A program made the position numbers and the translations under genes. A stretch of DNA of 64,000 nt, taken from the NCBI RefSeq assembly GCF_008039875.1, contig NZ_VRUU01000014.1, forward strand, positions 1 to 64,000, written 5' to 3'. Source of the DNA: Methylobacterium sp. WL119 (lineage in GTDB: Bacteria; Pseudomonadota; Alphaproteobacteria; Rhizobiales; Beijerinckiaceae). Positions 27,715 to 37,140 of the stretch are shown piece after piece (the stretch's first letter is position 1; every line of letters starts with the position of its first letter). The notes beneath the pieces are model-generated. The model searched no databases. It was not told the DNA's origin and worked only from the letters and a program-made list of their open reading frames with translations.

Positions 27715-29700
27715 TCACTCGGCCGCGCGGAGCGGGCGCTCGCCGACCTCGGCCTGCGCGGCCTCGCGCTCGGCGGCTTCGAGGAAGGCGTGCGCCTCCG
27801 AGCGGCGCTCGAAGACGTGCGGGGCGAGGCCGCGGCGGCTCAGGGCCTCCTGCATCTTCAGGCGCAGGAAGGCGCTCGTCGCGTAGCGCGTCGTCGTGAG
27901 GTAGTGGTACTTCGACAGGTACTCGATCATCTCGGCGTAGTCGTCGTAGAGGTTCTCGCCGATGCGGAACCCGTCGTGGTTGACCACCGAGTTCACCCGC
28001 TGCCCGGCCTTCAGGCAGGCGGTCTCGAGCACCTGACGCAGCGCGTCGATGTCGCCCTTCGAGCGGACTTGCCAGCCTTCGAGGTTGACGAACAGCAGGT
28101 TGCGCGCCGGGTCGTAGCTCACCCGGTCGGGCAGGTTGAGGTTCAGGAGGTCGGCGAGCAACTCCATTGGCTCGTCGCGGAAGATGCGCGGGTCCATCGG
28201 GATCGGGTTCTCGATCACCGGCGTGAAGTCCATGTGGGCGAGGATGTCGCGGCCGATGTCGATGCCCGGCGCCACCTCGATCAGCTCCAGCCCGGCCTGG
28301 GTCAGGTTGAAGACGCAGCGTTCCGTCACGTAGAGCACCGGCTGCCGCCGCTCCTGCGCGAACGGCCCGCTGAAGGTGTTCTGCTCGACGGATCCGACGA
28401 ACTTGCGCGAGCGGCCCTCCTGCACGATCCGCAGGCGTCCCTCGTCGATCTCGGTGACGAGGCCGCCGGAGGTGAAGGTGCCGGCGAACACCACCTTGCG
28501 CGCGTTCTGCGAAATGTTGATGAAGCCGCCGCAGCCGTTGAGCCGCCCGCCGAAGCGGCTGGTGTTGACGTTGCCGGCGCCGTCGCACTCGGCCATGCCG
28601 AGGCAGGTCATGTCGAGGCCGCCGCCGTCGTAGAAGTCGAACATCTGGTTCTGGTCGATGATCGAGTCGGCGTTGGTGGCCGCGCCGAAGCTCGAGCCGG
28701 AGGCGAGCACGCCGCCCACGGCGCCGGCTTCTGTCGTCAGGGTGATGTAGGGGGTGACCTTCTCCTCGTTGGCGATCGAGGAGATGCCTTCGGGCGCGCC
28801 GACGCCGAGGTTGACCACGCCGTTCGGCGGCAGCTCGAATGCGGCGCGGCGGGCGATGATCTTGCGCGCGTCGAGCGTCATCCGCTTCAGGCCGGTGACC
28901 GGCACGCGGATCTCGCCGGCGAGCGCCGCGTCGTGCTGCACGCCGTAGTTCATGCGGTGCTGCTCGGGCGGCGCCACCACGACGCAATCGACCAGGATGC
29001 CCGGCACGCGCACGTCCTTGGGCTTGATCGAGCCCTGCTCGACGATGCGCTCGACCTGCGCGATGACGATGCCGCCGTTGTTGCGGGCGGCCATCGCCTG
29101 GGCGAGGTTGTCCAGCGTCAGCGCCTCCTTGGAGACGCAGAGGTTGCCCGACGGGTCGGCGCTGGTGGCGCGGATGAAGGCGACGTCGATCTTGGTGGCC
29201 CGGTAGAACAGCCACTCCTCGCCCTCGACCTCCACGACCTTGACGATCTCGTCGGTCGTCAGGGTGTTCACGCGGCCGCCGCCGTGGCGCGGGTCGACGT
29301 AGGTGTGGAGGCCGACCTTCGAGAACAGGCCGGGCTGGCCGGCGGCGCAGGCCCGGTAGAGCTGCGAGATCACCCCTTGCGGCAGGTTGTAGCCGCGGAT
29401 GCGGTTGTCCTGCGCGGCCTGCGCCACCTTGGGCATCCGCCCGAAGTTCGCCGCGATCACCCGCCCGAGCAGGCCCTCGTGGTGGAGGCGCCCGGTGCCG
29501 AGGCCTTTGCTGTCGCCGGCGCCGGCGGTCATGATCAGGGTGAGGTTGCCGGGCGCGCCGGTCTCGACGAAGCGCTTCTCCAGGGCCGCGTGCAGCGCCT
29601 CGGGGATGCAGCTCTGCACGAAGCCCGTCGTCGTGACGACGTCGTCGGTGCGGATGAGGGCGATCGCCTCGTCGGCGCTGACGATCTTGTTCTTCTTCAC
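27715..29700 (-). CDS. Propionate/acetate-type CoA-transferase (YdiF/PCT family) with C-terminal extension
   Basis: 661 residues. The fused alpha and beta halves of family I CoA-transferases are visible. The N-terminal half has DDVVTTTGFVQSCIPEALH and MTAGAGDSKGLGTGRLHHEG. The catalytic Glu (near 324) is in TLTTEAGAVGG, followed by AECDGAGNVNTSRFGG and GGFINISQNARKVVFAGTFT. The enzyme moves CoA between short-chain acyl groups and acetate. E. coli YdiF is about 530 residues; here about 130 more follow (from LLNLNLPDRVSYDP), containing LLFVNLEGWQVRSKGDIDAL. GTG 29700 has GGGAGAG directly upstream. No obvious pathway partners adjoin. Confidence 0.85.
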   Translation of the reverse strand: MKKNKIVSADEAIALIRTDDVVTTTGFVQSCIPEALHAALEKRFVETGAPGNLTLIMTAGAGDSKGLGTGRLHHEGLLGRVIAANFGRMPKVAQAAQDNRIRGYNLPQGVISQLYRACAAGQPGLFSKVGLHTYVDPRHGGGRVNTLTTDEIVKVVEVEGEEWLFYRATKIDVAFIRATSADPSGNLCVSKEALTLDNLAQAMAARNNGGIVIAQVERIVEQGSIKPKDVRVPGILVDCVVVAPPEQHRMNYGVQHDAALAGEIRVPVTGLKRMTLDARKIIARRAAFELPPNGVVNLGVGAPEGISSIANEEKVTPYITLTTEAGAVGGVLASGSSFGAATNADSIIDQNQMFDFYDGGGLDMTCLGMAECDGAGNVNTSRFGGRLNGCGGFINISQNARKVVFAGTFTSGGLVTEIDEGRLRIVQEGRSRKFVGSVEQNTFSGPFAQERRQPVLYVTERCVFNLTQAGLELIEVAPGIDIGRDILAHMDFTPVIENPIPMDPRIFRDEPMELLADLLNLNLPDRVSYDPARNLLFVNLEGWQVRSKGDIDALRQVLETACLKAGQRVNSVVNHDGFRIGENLYDDYAEMIEYLSKYHYLTTTRYATSAFLRLKMQEALSRRGLAPHVFERRSEAHAFLEAAEREAAQAEVGERPLRAAE

Positions 29701-30000
29701 GCGACTCTCCCTGCCGACGACCGTTCCGGTCTTGCGGCCACTGCCTTGCGGCACCTGTTGGCTCAGGCTCTATTCTTGACGGACCGCGACGGCATGGCTG
29801 CGCGGGACCGCTCGGGGGGAGGTTAGGGCAAGCCAAGGCTGCCCTGCAAACGAACATTATTTGTCGCGACGTTGAAATTAACTCGTTCTTCCACGCGCAG
29901 AATATTGAATTCAGATCCTGCGCCTTCGGCATCCCGCGGCGCTTCCGCACGCGCGCGGCTCACTGGTCAGCCGGCCGGCGCCGTGTCATGGGCTGAAGCC
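29701..30000. other. Divergent intergenic region between the CoA-transferase and rsgA genes
   Basis: 300 bases without a confident gene. The centre (29845-29925) is the most AT-rich stretch nearby and probably carries the two promoters. The rsgA frame is open back to 29872, but that part lacks RsgA homology and looks non-coding. Confidence 0.45.
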
Positions 30001-31014
30001 GTGACCGATGATCCCCACGCCCTCCGCGCCGCAGAAGCAGCCAGCCTCGGCTGGTCCGGCTTCTTCGAGGACCAGTGCGAGGCCGCCGATGCCGGCTTCG
30101 CGCCGATGCGGATCGCCCTGGTCCACCGCTCCCGGCTGACGGCGCTGTCGGCGGCCGGCCCCGTCGAGCTGATCCTGCCGGTCCACGCCAGCACCGGCGA
30201 CGTCACCGTCGGCGACTGGGTCCTGGCCGATCCGCGGACGCTGACCCTGCACCGCCGATTGTCGCGGAGGACCGTGCTGCAGAGGCGCACCGAGGGCGGC
30301 AAGGTCCCGCAGGCCGCGGCCGCCAACGTCGACACCCTGTTCGTCGTCACCTCGTGCAACGCCGACTTCAACCCGGCCCGCCTGGAGCGCTACCTCGCCC
30401 TGGCCAACCAGGGCGGCACCGACCCGGTGATCCTGCTGACCAAGGCCGACCTGACCGACGACGTCGAGGCCTACCGCCGGCAGGCCGCCGCCCTCCAGCG
30501 CGGGCTGTCGGTGGTCGGCGTCAACCCGCGCCGCCCGGACGCCGCGGCGGCGCTGGCGCCCTGGTGCGGGCCCGGGCAGACCGTCGCGCTGGTCGGCTCG
30601 TCCGGCGTCGGCAAGTCGACGCTCGTCAACACCCTGGCCGGGCCCGGCCAGGACGCGCCGCAGGAGACCGGCGCGATCCGGGAGCACGACGCCAAGGGGC
30701 GCCACACCACGACGGGCCGCTCGCTGCACGCGATGGCCGGGGGCGGCTGGGTGATCGACACGCCGGGGATGCGCACGCTCCACGTCAGCGACGCCGCGGA
30801 GGGGATCGACACGCTGTTCGCCGAGATCACCGAGCGCGCGCCCGACTGCCGGTTCCGCGACTGCACCCACGCGCACGAGCCGGGCTGCGCGGTGCAGGCC
30901 GCCATCGCCGACGGAACCCTCGACCCCGACCGCCTGGACCGCTGGCGCAAGCTCGTCGCGGAGAATCGCGACAAGACCCCGGCCACGGCGCCGCGGCGCC
31001 CGCGCAGGCACTGA
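30001..31014 (+). CDS. rsgA: Ribosome small-subunit-dependent GTPase A
   Basis: 337 residues, the circularly permuted GTPase that checks late 30S maturation. An OB-fold N-terminus is followed by G4 (LLTKADL), then G1 (GSSGVGKSTLVN) and G3 (IDTPGMRTL). A C-terminal zinc knuckle (CRFRDCTHAHEPGC, with Cys-x4-Cys-x-His-x5-Cys ligands) comes next. The tail is Arg-rich. The start is hard to fix: GTG 30001 keeps the typical LGWSGFFEDQ opening, while GTG 29983 and an ATG at 29872 are in frame. The ribosome site is weak. Confidence 0.92.
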   Translation: MTDDPHALRAAEAASLGWSGFFEDQCEAADAGFAPMRIALVHRSRLTALSAAGPVELILPVHASTGDVTVGDWVLADPRTLTLHRRLSRRTVLQRRTEGGKVPQAAAANVDTLFVVTSCNADFNPARLERYLALANQGGTDPVILLTKADLTDDVEAYRRQAAALQRGLSVVGVNPRRPDAAAALAPWCGPGQTVALVGSSGVGKSTLVNTLAGPGQDAPQETGAIREHDAKGRHTTTGRSLHAMAGGGWVIDTPGMRTLHVSDAAEGIDTLFAEITERAPDCRFRDCTHAHEPGCAVQAAIADGTLDPDRLDRWRKLVAENRDKTPATAPRRPRRH

Positions 31015-31151
31015 GCGCTCGACCGGTATTCGCCGGCTCTTGACCGGGTCGTCCGGCGCGGATCGACTGTCCTTTCGCGCGCCGTCACCGGACCGTCACG
31101 CACGCGACCTATCCGAAGGCGTTCGAAGTCCGATCGCCGTCGAGATCCGTC

Positions 31152-32789
31152 ATGTCCGATTCTGCCCGCCTGACACCGCACCTGTCGGGCGCCGAACCGA
31201 GGCGGCGCCCGGGTCCGACGCTCGATCGCGGCCTGCATCCGGGCGGGATCGTCGCGTTCCTGCTGATCCTGGTGGCGGGCCTGGTCTACGCCGGCGTCAG
31301 CCTGATCACCGACATGAACGCGGTCGGCCAGACGCCGCTGGCGATCGGCGCCTTCGTGCTCCTCGGCCTCGCCCTGCTGATCGCGCTGGCCTTCGAGTTC
31401 GTGAACGGCTTCCACGACACCGCCAACGCGGTGGCGACCGTGATCTACACCCACTCGATGCCGCCGCTCGTGGCGGTGATCTGGTCCGGCGCCTTCAATT
31501 TCCTCGGCGTGATGCTGTCCTCGGGCGCGGTGGCCTACGCCATCGTCACGCTGCTGCCGGTGGAGCTGATCCTGCAGGTCGGGTCGGGCGCCGGCTACGC
31601 GATGATCTTCGCGCTGCTCATCGCCGCGATCGTCTGGAACCTCGGCACCTGGGCCTTCGGCCTGCCGAACTCCTCGTCGCACGCGCTGATCGGCTCGGTG
31701 ATCGGCGTCGGGCTGGCCAACCAGCTGATGGCGCCGGAAGGCTCCGCGACCTCGGGCGTCGACTGGGCCCAGGCGCTCGGCGTGTTCAAGGCGCTGCTGT
31801 TCAGCCCGCTCATTGGCTTCGTCGCGGCGGCCCTCCTGCTGCTGGCGCTCAAGCTCACCGTGCGGCGCAAGGACCTCTACGAGGCGCCCGAGGGCGACAC
31901 GCCGCCCCCGCTCTGGATCCGTTCGCTGCTGATCCTGACCTGCACGCTGGTCTCGTTCTTCCACGGCGGCAACGACGGCCAGAAGGGCATGGGCCTCATC
32001 ATGCTGATCCTGATCGGCGCGGCGCCCACCGCCTACGCCCTGAACCGCACCATGGCCGACGACACGACGCCGGCCTTCATCCAGACCTCGCAGAGCGCCA
32101 GCGCGGTGTTCGCGAGCCACGCCGGGACGACGGCCCAGCCCGACGCGGCGGCCGCCCGCAAGCAGGTCTCGGACGCGCTCAAGACCAAGGACCTGAACCA
32201 GCCGGCGGTCTACGGCGCGCTCGCGGCCCTCTCCACCGACATCGCCGCCAACGTGCGGAACTACGGTGCGATCAAGCAGGTGCCGGCGGCGCAGACCTCG
32301 AACCTGCGCAACGACATGTACCTCGCCGCCGACGCGATCCGGCTGCTGCCGAAGAACGGCGCCAGCTTCTCGGAGGCCGAGGCCGGCACGCTGAAGGCCT
32401 ATACCGGCCTGCTCAACGACGGCACGCGCTACATCCCGACCTGGGTGAAGGTCTGCGTCGCGCTGGCGCTGGGCCTGGGCACCATGGTCGGCTGGAAGCG
32501 GATCGTGGTCACGGTCGGCGAGAGGATCGGCAAGACCCACCTGACCTACGCGCAGGGCGCCTCGGCCGAGCTCGTCGCCGCCGGCACGATCGGGCTGGCC
32601 GAGGTCTACGGCCTGCCCGTCTCGACCACCCACATCCTGTCCTCGGGCGTCGCCGGCACCATGGCGGCCAACGGCTCCGGGCTGCAGATGTCGACGGTGC
32701 GCAACATGGCGCTGGCTTGGGTGTTGACCCTGCCGGCGGCGATCACCCTGGCGGGCGTCCTGTTCTTCATCCTCCGCCACGTCTTCTGA
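31152..32789 (+). CDS. pitA: Low-affinity inorganic phosphate transporter (PiT family)
   Basis: 545 residues, about 10-12 membrane helices in two related halves. The inverted-repeat signatures are FVNGFHDTANAVAT in the first half and VYGLPVSTTHILSSGVAGT in the second, with GLPNSSSHALIGSVIG and FHGGNDGQKGMG between. A hydrophilic loop of about 130 residues (roughly 300-420) separates the halves, as in E. coli PitA. The protein cotransports metal-phosphate with protons across the inner membrane. The N-terminus has a cytosolic extension of about 30 residues. Confidence 0.9.
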   Translation: MSDSARLTPHLSGAEPRRRPGPTLDRGLHPGGIVAFLLILVAGLVYAGVSLITDMNAVGQTPLAIGAFVLLGLALLIALAFEFVNGFHDTANAVATVIYTHSMPPLVAVIWSGAFNFLGVMLSSGAVAYAIVTLLPVELILQVGSGAGYAMIFALLIAAIVWNLGTWAFGLPNSSSHALIGSVIGVGLANQLMAPEGSATSGVDWAQALGVFKALLFSPLIGFVAAALLLLALKLTVRRKDLYEAPEGDTPPPLWIRSLLILTCTLVSFFHGGNDGQKGMGLIMLILIGAAPTAYALNRTMADDTTPAFIQTSQSASAVFASHAGTTAQPDAAAARKQVSDALKTKDLNQPAVYGALAALSTDIAANVRNYGAIKQVPAAQTSNLRNDMYLAADAIRLLPKNGASFSEAEAGTLKAYTGLLNDGTRYIPTWVKVCVALALGLGTMVGWKRIVVTVGERIGKTHLTYAQGASAELVAAGTIGLAEVYGLPVSTTHILSSGVAGTMAANGSGLQMSTVRNMALAWVLTLPAAITLAGVLFFILRHVF

Positions 32790-33041
32790 GGCCAACGCCT
32801 TTCAAAGCCTGCGCATGTCCCGCTCGTCGCCCCGGGATCGCCCGCGGCGATCACCCGGACGCGTCTGACCGGATCGTGCGCCCGGCCGGGCGAGGGCGCG
32901 CGCGGTCGGGTTTCAGGGGCGGCGCCTTGCATGCCGACGGCCGGCTCCACGGCCTCGGCGGGGCTGCAAACCCGGTCGATGTCGGCTAGGCCGGGACCGA
33001 TCCGGCCTCCTCGGCCGGGCGTTCGCGAGCCGCGGCCCAGC

Positions 33042-34229
33042 ATGCCTTCCACCTCCTCGATCGCTCGCCTGATCCTGGTGCTCGCGGCCGCGGGCTTCTC
33101 CAGCACCTTCGCGTGGCGCTCGGTCGAGCCGCTGGTCGGCGTGCTGGCGCGCGACCTGCGCAGCGACGCCCACACCGTGGCGCTGCTCTCGACCGCCTTC
33201 GCGCTGCCCTACGCGCTGATCCAGCCGATCCTCGGGCCGGTGGGCGACGCGGTCGGCAAGGAGCGGGTCATCACCGCGTGCCTCGCGGTGCTGGTGGCGG
33301 CGCTGGTCGGCTGCGCCTTCGCCGAAGACCTGCGCCTGCTCTTCGGCCTGCGGATGGTGGCGGGCGCCGCGGCCGGCGGGGTGATCCCGCTGGCGCTCGC
33401 CCTGATGGGCGACCGGGTGCCGATGGAGCGCCGCCAGGTGGCGATCGGCCGCTTCCTCGTCGCGGTGATCCTCGGGCAGCTCTCGGGCTCGACCTTCGCC
33501 GGGCTGATCGAGGGGCAGGTCGGCTGGCACGGCGTGTTCGCGATCAACGCCGCGGTCGCCGTGCTCGGCTGCGCCGCGACCCTGCTCGGGTTCGACCGGA
33601 GCAGCCGCCTCCCGGCGCGACGGCCGGAATTCGGGCTGGCGCTGACGCGCTATCGCGCGATCGTGGCCAACCCGCGCGCGCGGGTGCTGTTCGCGGCGGT
33701 GTTCGTCGAGGCGATCGCGGTGTTCGGCATCTTCCCGCACCTCGCGCCGCTGATCGAGGCGCGCGGCGAGGGCGGCCCGCGCGAGGCCGGGCTGGCGCTC
33801 GCCGGCTTCGCCGTCGGCGGGCTGATCTACTCCGCCCTCGTCGGCCTGCTGGTCCGGTTCCTCGGGATGCAGCGGATGCTGGTCGGCGGCGGCCTCGTCT
33901 GCGCCGGTGCCCTGACCATGATCGGCCTCGCGGGGCGCTGGCAGCTCGACGCGGCCGCCCTCGTCGCGATGGGGCTCGGCTTCTACATGCTGCACAACAC
34001 GTTTCAGGTGCAGGTGACCGAGGTCGCCCCGACCGCCCGCGCCTCGGCGGTGGCGCTCCACGCCTTCTCGTTCTTCTGCGGGCAGGCGCTCGGCGTCGCC
34101 GTGCTCGGCGTCGCGCTCCAGGGCATCGGCCAGCTCGCGGCGCTCGCCGCCTGCGCCGTCACGATCCTCGCCGTCGGGATCGCGACCGCCGTGCTGCTGG
34201 CAAGGCCGGCGGGGCAGGGCGCAGAGTAG
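33042..34229 (+). CDS. MFS transporter, drug/sugar-efflux type
   Basis: 395 residues, 12 predicted helices. MFS markers are the motif A-like GPVGDAVGKERVI after helix 2 and GQLSGSTFAGLIEG in helix 5. The overall pattern (SVEPLVGVLARDL in helix 1, PYALIQPILGP in helix 2) is that of the AraJ/NepI-like branch that exports sugars or drugs. The substrate is unknown. The frame is open from 32931, but ATG 33042 (MPSTSSIARLILVL) starts the first helix. It converges with the helicase gene across a strong hairpin. Confidence 0.8.
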   Translation: MPSTSSIARLILVLAAAGFSSTFAWRSVEPLVGVLARDLRSDAHTVALLSTAFALPYALIQPILGPVGDAVGKERVITACLAVLVAALVGCAFAEDLRLLFGLRMVAGAAAGGVIPLALALMGDRVPMERRQVAIGRFLVAVILGQLSGSTFAGLIEGQVGWHGVFAINAAVAVLGCAATLLGFDRSSRLPARRPEFGLALTRYRAIVANPRARVLFAAVFVEAIAVFGIFPHLAPLIEARGEGGPREAGLALAGFAVGGLIYSALVGLLVRFLGMQRMLVGGGLVCAGALTMIGLAGRWQLDAAALVAMGLGFYMLHNTFQVQVTEVAPTARASAVALHAFSFFCGQALGVAVLGVALQGIGQLAALAACAVTILAVGIATAVLLARPAGQGAE

Positions 34230-34271
34230 GTCTCTTCGCGAATCCGCTCGGTTTCGACGCCCACGCGCGCC

Positions 34272-34298
34272 TTCCCTCCCCCTCTGCGGGGGAGGGAA
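34272..34298. terminator. Hairpin between converging MFS and helicase genes
   Basis: 11-bp arms (TTCCCTCCCCC and GGGGGAGGGAA) around the loop TCTGC, placed 42 bases after one stop and 11 bases before the other. It is the same core as the hairpins at 43298-43320 and 44266-44288, so it is both a repeat-family copy and a likely bidirectional terminator. Confidence 0.7.
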
Positions 34299-34309
34299 AG
34301 AGCGCCACG

Positions 34310-36451
34310 TCACGCCGGCACGCGCGGCCGCGCCCGTGCCGCCACGGTGCGCGAGGCCGTCTCGCGCAGGGCCTGCTCGATGGCGGCGTTGGCGCGGCCG
34401 CGCAGCAGCTTGGTCGCCTCCGCCTCGTCGAACGTGTCGGGGAAGCGCCGGGCCAGCCAGAGGTAGGCGGCGGCGAGCTTGACCGTGCGTTCGAGGTACT
34501 CGAGCTCGCCGCCGACGTTGGCCCTCAGAGCCGGGACGGCGGCGCCGGCCGCGCGGGCCTGGACCCAGCGGTCGAGCACCGCGGTCGAGGCCGGGTCGCG
34601 CCGGTCGATCGGGCAGACCGCGAAGGCGAAGGCCTCGCGGATCGGCAGGTGCGCCGTGTCGACCGCGCGCGCCGCCTCCAGCGCCTCCTCCATCGCGGAG
34701 GGCTGGAACGGGGACCCCTCGTAGAACGTCGCGCGGGAAAAATGCGTCAGCACCTCGGCGAGCGAGTCGGTGCCGAGTTCGGCCGCCGCCGCCTCGATCG
34801 CGATCAGGTCCGGCCGGACGTAGAACCGGGTGTCGGCGGCGGGCGCCGTCGGCGCGCCGGCCAGCGCATCGCGGATCGGGCCGAGGCTCACGTCGTCGGT
34901 GGCCGAGACGTGGCCCTCGTCCTGATAGCCGAAGCGCCCGGCCCGGCCGGCGATCTGGCGGATCTCGGGGTTGGTGAGCGGGCGGGTCGCCGTGCCGTCC
35001 CACTTGGTGACCGCCGAGAAGATCACCCGCTTGAGCGGTCCGAGGTTCAGGCCCATGCCGATCGCGTCGGTGGTGACCAGCACCTCGGCCTCGGCGTCGC
35101 GGAACCGTGCCGCTTCCGCCCGGCGCACCTCCGGCGAGAGCGCGCCGTAGATGGTGGCGACGCTGCGCCCGGCCGCCACCAGCGCCTCGCGGTTCTCGTG
35201 CACGGCCCGCCGCGAGAAGGCGACGACGGCATCCCCCGGCTGCACGGATTCGAGGGGCACGGGCTCGTCGAGCGCCACCAGCGGGGTCTTGCGCACGAAG
35301 GTCACGACGTCGAGCGATTCGCCCGCGGCCTCCGCCGCGCGGCGGACATGCGAGAGCGCGTCGTCCGAGCCGCAGACGATCACGGTCTTCGCCGGGATCC
35401 CGAACAGCGCGTTAGTCCAGGCCCAGCCGCGATCGGGGTCGGACAGCATCTGGATCTCGTCGATCACCGCGACCTCGACCGGGCGGCGCAGGTCCGCGGT
35501 CTCGATGGTGCGCGCGGTGTGGCTCGGGTCCGGCTCCCCCAGAATCTCCTCGCCGGTGACCATGCCGGCGCGCAGGCCCCGCTCGAGCAGGGCCTCGTAG
35601 TTCTCCAGCGCGAGCAGGCGCAAGGGCGCGAGGTAGGTCCCGGTCGGCGCCTTTGCCAGCACTTCCAGCGCCGTGTAGGTCTTGCCGGAATTGGTCGGGC
35701 CCATGTGGAAGACGATGCGCCGGTTCAGCCGGCGGGCGGGCACGAACTTGTCGATGTAGGAGCCGAACCCGACCCGGTCGCGCAGGCGGCGACGGCCGGA
35801 TTCCTCGCGCGCCACCACCTTCGCCCGCGTCCGCACCGTCTTCAGGGTGTCGAGGATCGCGTGAGCGAGGTTCGGCGCGGGCGTGAAGACGCGAGCGCGC
35901 AGCGACCGGTCGAGATGGGCGATGTAGGTCGGCGCGTCCGCCCCGATCTCGTGGAGGTCGTCCCGGATCTGGTCGCGCAGGCGCGCGACCGTGCGGTGGA
36001 GCGTGCGCGCCGAGGCCGCCGACGTCTCGGCCAGCGCCCGGCGCAGGTCGTCGAGGCGCCAGGCCGGATCGTTGCCGAGCGCCATCTCCTCCAGGATCTC
36101 GGCCGCCGCCTCGCCCGGCGGCGCGTCGAGGCGCAGGTCGAGGCGGCCGTCGTCGAGGAGCGGCAGGCCGACCCGGAGCCGCCAGGCGAGGGCGCCGTCC
36201 CGCCCCGGCTCGGCCCGGAGCGCCGGCAGGGCGAGCCGCAAGGCCGCGACGCCGGTCTGCGAGAAGGCCTGGCGCGCCGTCCCGTCGCGGAGCGCCGCGG
36301 CGACGGCGGAATCCTCCACGAAGCCGTCCTGCTCGGGCAGGCCCATCCGGACGCGCAGGGCCTCGCGGTCGATCGCGGCCGCCGCGATCCCGAGCCGGTG
36401 CAGGGCGTCGGCCAGGATGTCGGTCGTCGGGTGGATGCGCTTGCGAGTCAT
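34310..36451 (-). CDS. SUV3-like superfamily 2 RNA helicase
   Basis: 713 residues. The first 250 are helical with no known motif. The helicase core follows: Walker A HMGPTNSGKTYTAL, TGTYLAPLRLLALENYE (motif Ia), VAVIDEIQMLSD (motif II, DEIQ rather than DEAD/DEAH), VVAFSRRAVHENREAL, LVTTDAIGMGLNL (motif V), and IRQIAGRAGRFGY (motif VI). This set is that of mitochondrial SUV3 and its alphaproteobacterial homologs, which partner with exoribonuclease in RNA decay. A C-terminal helical domain ends in an Arg-rich tail. Function in bacteria is little studied. Confidence 0.88.
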   Translation of the reverse strand: MTRKRIHPTTDILADALHRLGIAAAAIDREALRVRMGLPEQDGFVEDSAVAAALRDGTARQAFSQTGVAALRLALPALRAEPGRDGALAWRLRVGLPLLDDGRLDLRLDAPPGEAAAEILEEMALGNDPAWRLDDLRRALAETSAASARTLHRTVARLRDQIRDDLHEIGADAPTYIAHLDRSLRARVFTPAPNLAHAILDTLKTVRTRAKVVAREESGRRRLRDRVGFGSYIDKFVPARRLNRRIVFHMGPTNSGKTYTALEVLAKAPTGTYLAPLRLLALENYEALLERGLRAGMVTGEEILGEPDPSHTARTIETADLRRPVEVAVIDEIQMLSDPDRGWAWTNALFGIPAKTVIVCGSDDALSHVRRAAEAAGESLDVVTFVRKTPLVALDEPVPLESVQPGDAVVAFSRRAVHENREALVAAGRSVATIYGALSPEVRRAEAARFRDAEAEVLVTTDAIGMGLNLGPLKRVIFSAVTKWDGTATRPLTNPEIRQIAGRAGRFGYQDEGHVSATDDVSLGPIRDALAGAPTAPAADTRFYVRPDLIAIEAAAAELGTDSLAEVLTHFSRATFYEGSPFQPSAMEEALEAARAVDTAHLPIREAFAFAVCPIDRRDPASTAVLDRWVQARAAGAAVPALRANVGGELEYLERTVKLAAAYLWLARRFPDTFDEAEATKLLRGRANAAIEQALRETASRTVAARARPRVPA

Positions 36452-36501
36452 GCCCTACCTTCTCGGCCGCGACGCGCCGGATCAAGCACGCCGGCAGGTT
36501 C

Positions 36502-36870
36502 TCAACGGTTGCGGACGAGCCAGCGGGCGATGCGGGGGCGGAGCGGCAGGAACCCGCGATAGGCGATCTCGGCGAGCGGCAGCACGACCGGGAGCCGCGC
36601 GATCCGCGCGAGCCAGCGCCAGCGCGGCAGCGCGCTCCACAGCCGGGCGAAGCCCGCCGCCCCCGACCGGAGCCGGCCGTCGGCGTCGCGGACATGGAAG
36701 CGGGCGCGGGCCGCCGCACGGTCGAGGTCCGGCCCGAGGGGAGCGCCGTCCGGCGCCACGTCGACGAAGGCGATGCGCTCGGCCCCGCGGCAGCGGCGAT
36801 AATGCCCGATCTCCGCCCGGCAGAGCGGGCAGGCTCCGTCGTAGTAGACGGTCAGCGTCTCGTCGGGCAC
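36502..36870 (-). CDS. DCC family thiol-disulfide oxidoreductase-like protein (DUF393)
   Basis: 122 residues beginning VPDETLTVYYDGACPLCRAEIGHY. The D-G-x-C-P-x-C motif near the N-terminus defines the DCC family, a thioredoxin-like fold of uncertain function. The rest has RIAFVDVAPDG and a Trp/Arg-rich C-terminus (WSALPRWRWLARIARLP, YRGFLPLRPRIARWL). GTG 36870 is preceded by AGAGGA. It lies about 50 bases downstream of nothing on its own strand and just past the helicase start, so it is probably a single gene. Confidence 0.8.
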   Translation of the reverse strand: MPDETLTVYYDGACPLCRAEIGHYRRCRGAERIAFVDVAPDGAPLGPDLDRAAARARFHVRDADGRLRSGAAGFARLWSALPRWRWLARIARLPVVLPLAEIAYRGFLPLRPRIARWLVRNR

Positions 36871-37140
36871 GGGATGGTCCTCTTGGCGACCCCCGGGAGA
36901 TAGGGGGGCAGGGCCCACGCGGCAGCGCGGCCGGACGCCGCTGGGCCGGTCGCACGCCCGGGCCGCAAAGCCCTCGCGCCTCATTAGCGACCGGCGTCGC
37001 AGATCCCTCCAAGGGGCCGGGTCGAAGCGGGAGTCCCTTCCCCCAGAGGGAGCCGCGCGGCGCTGGCCACGACCCATTCGAAGACGTTCGACGCCGTGCG
37101 ATCCGAACCCCCATCGGCAAGCTCAGCCGCAGCCGCAGCC

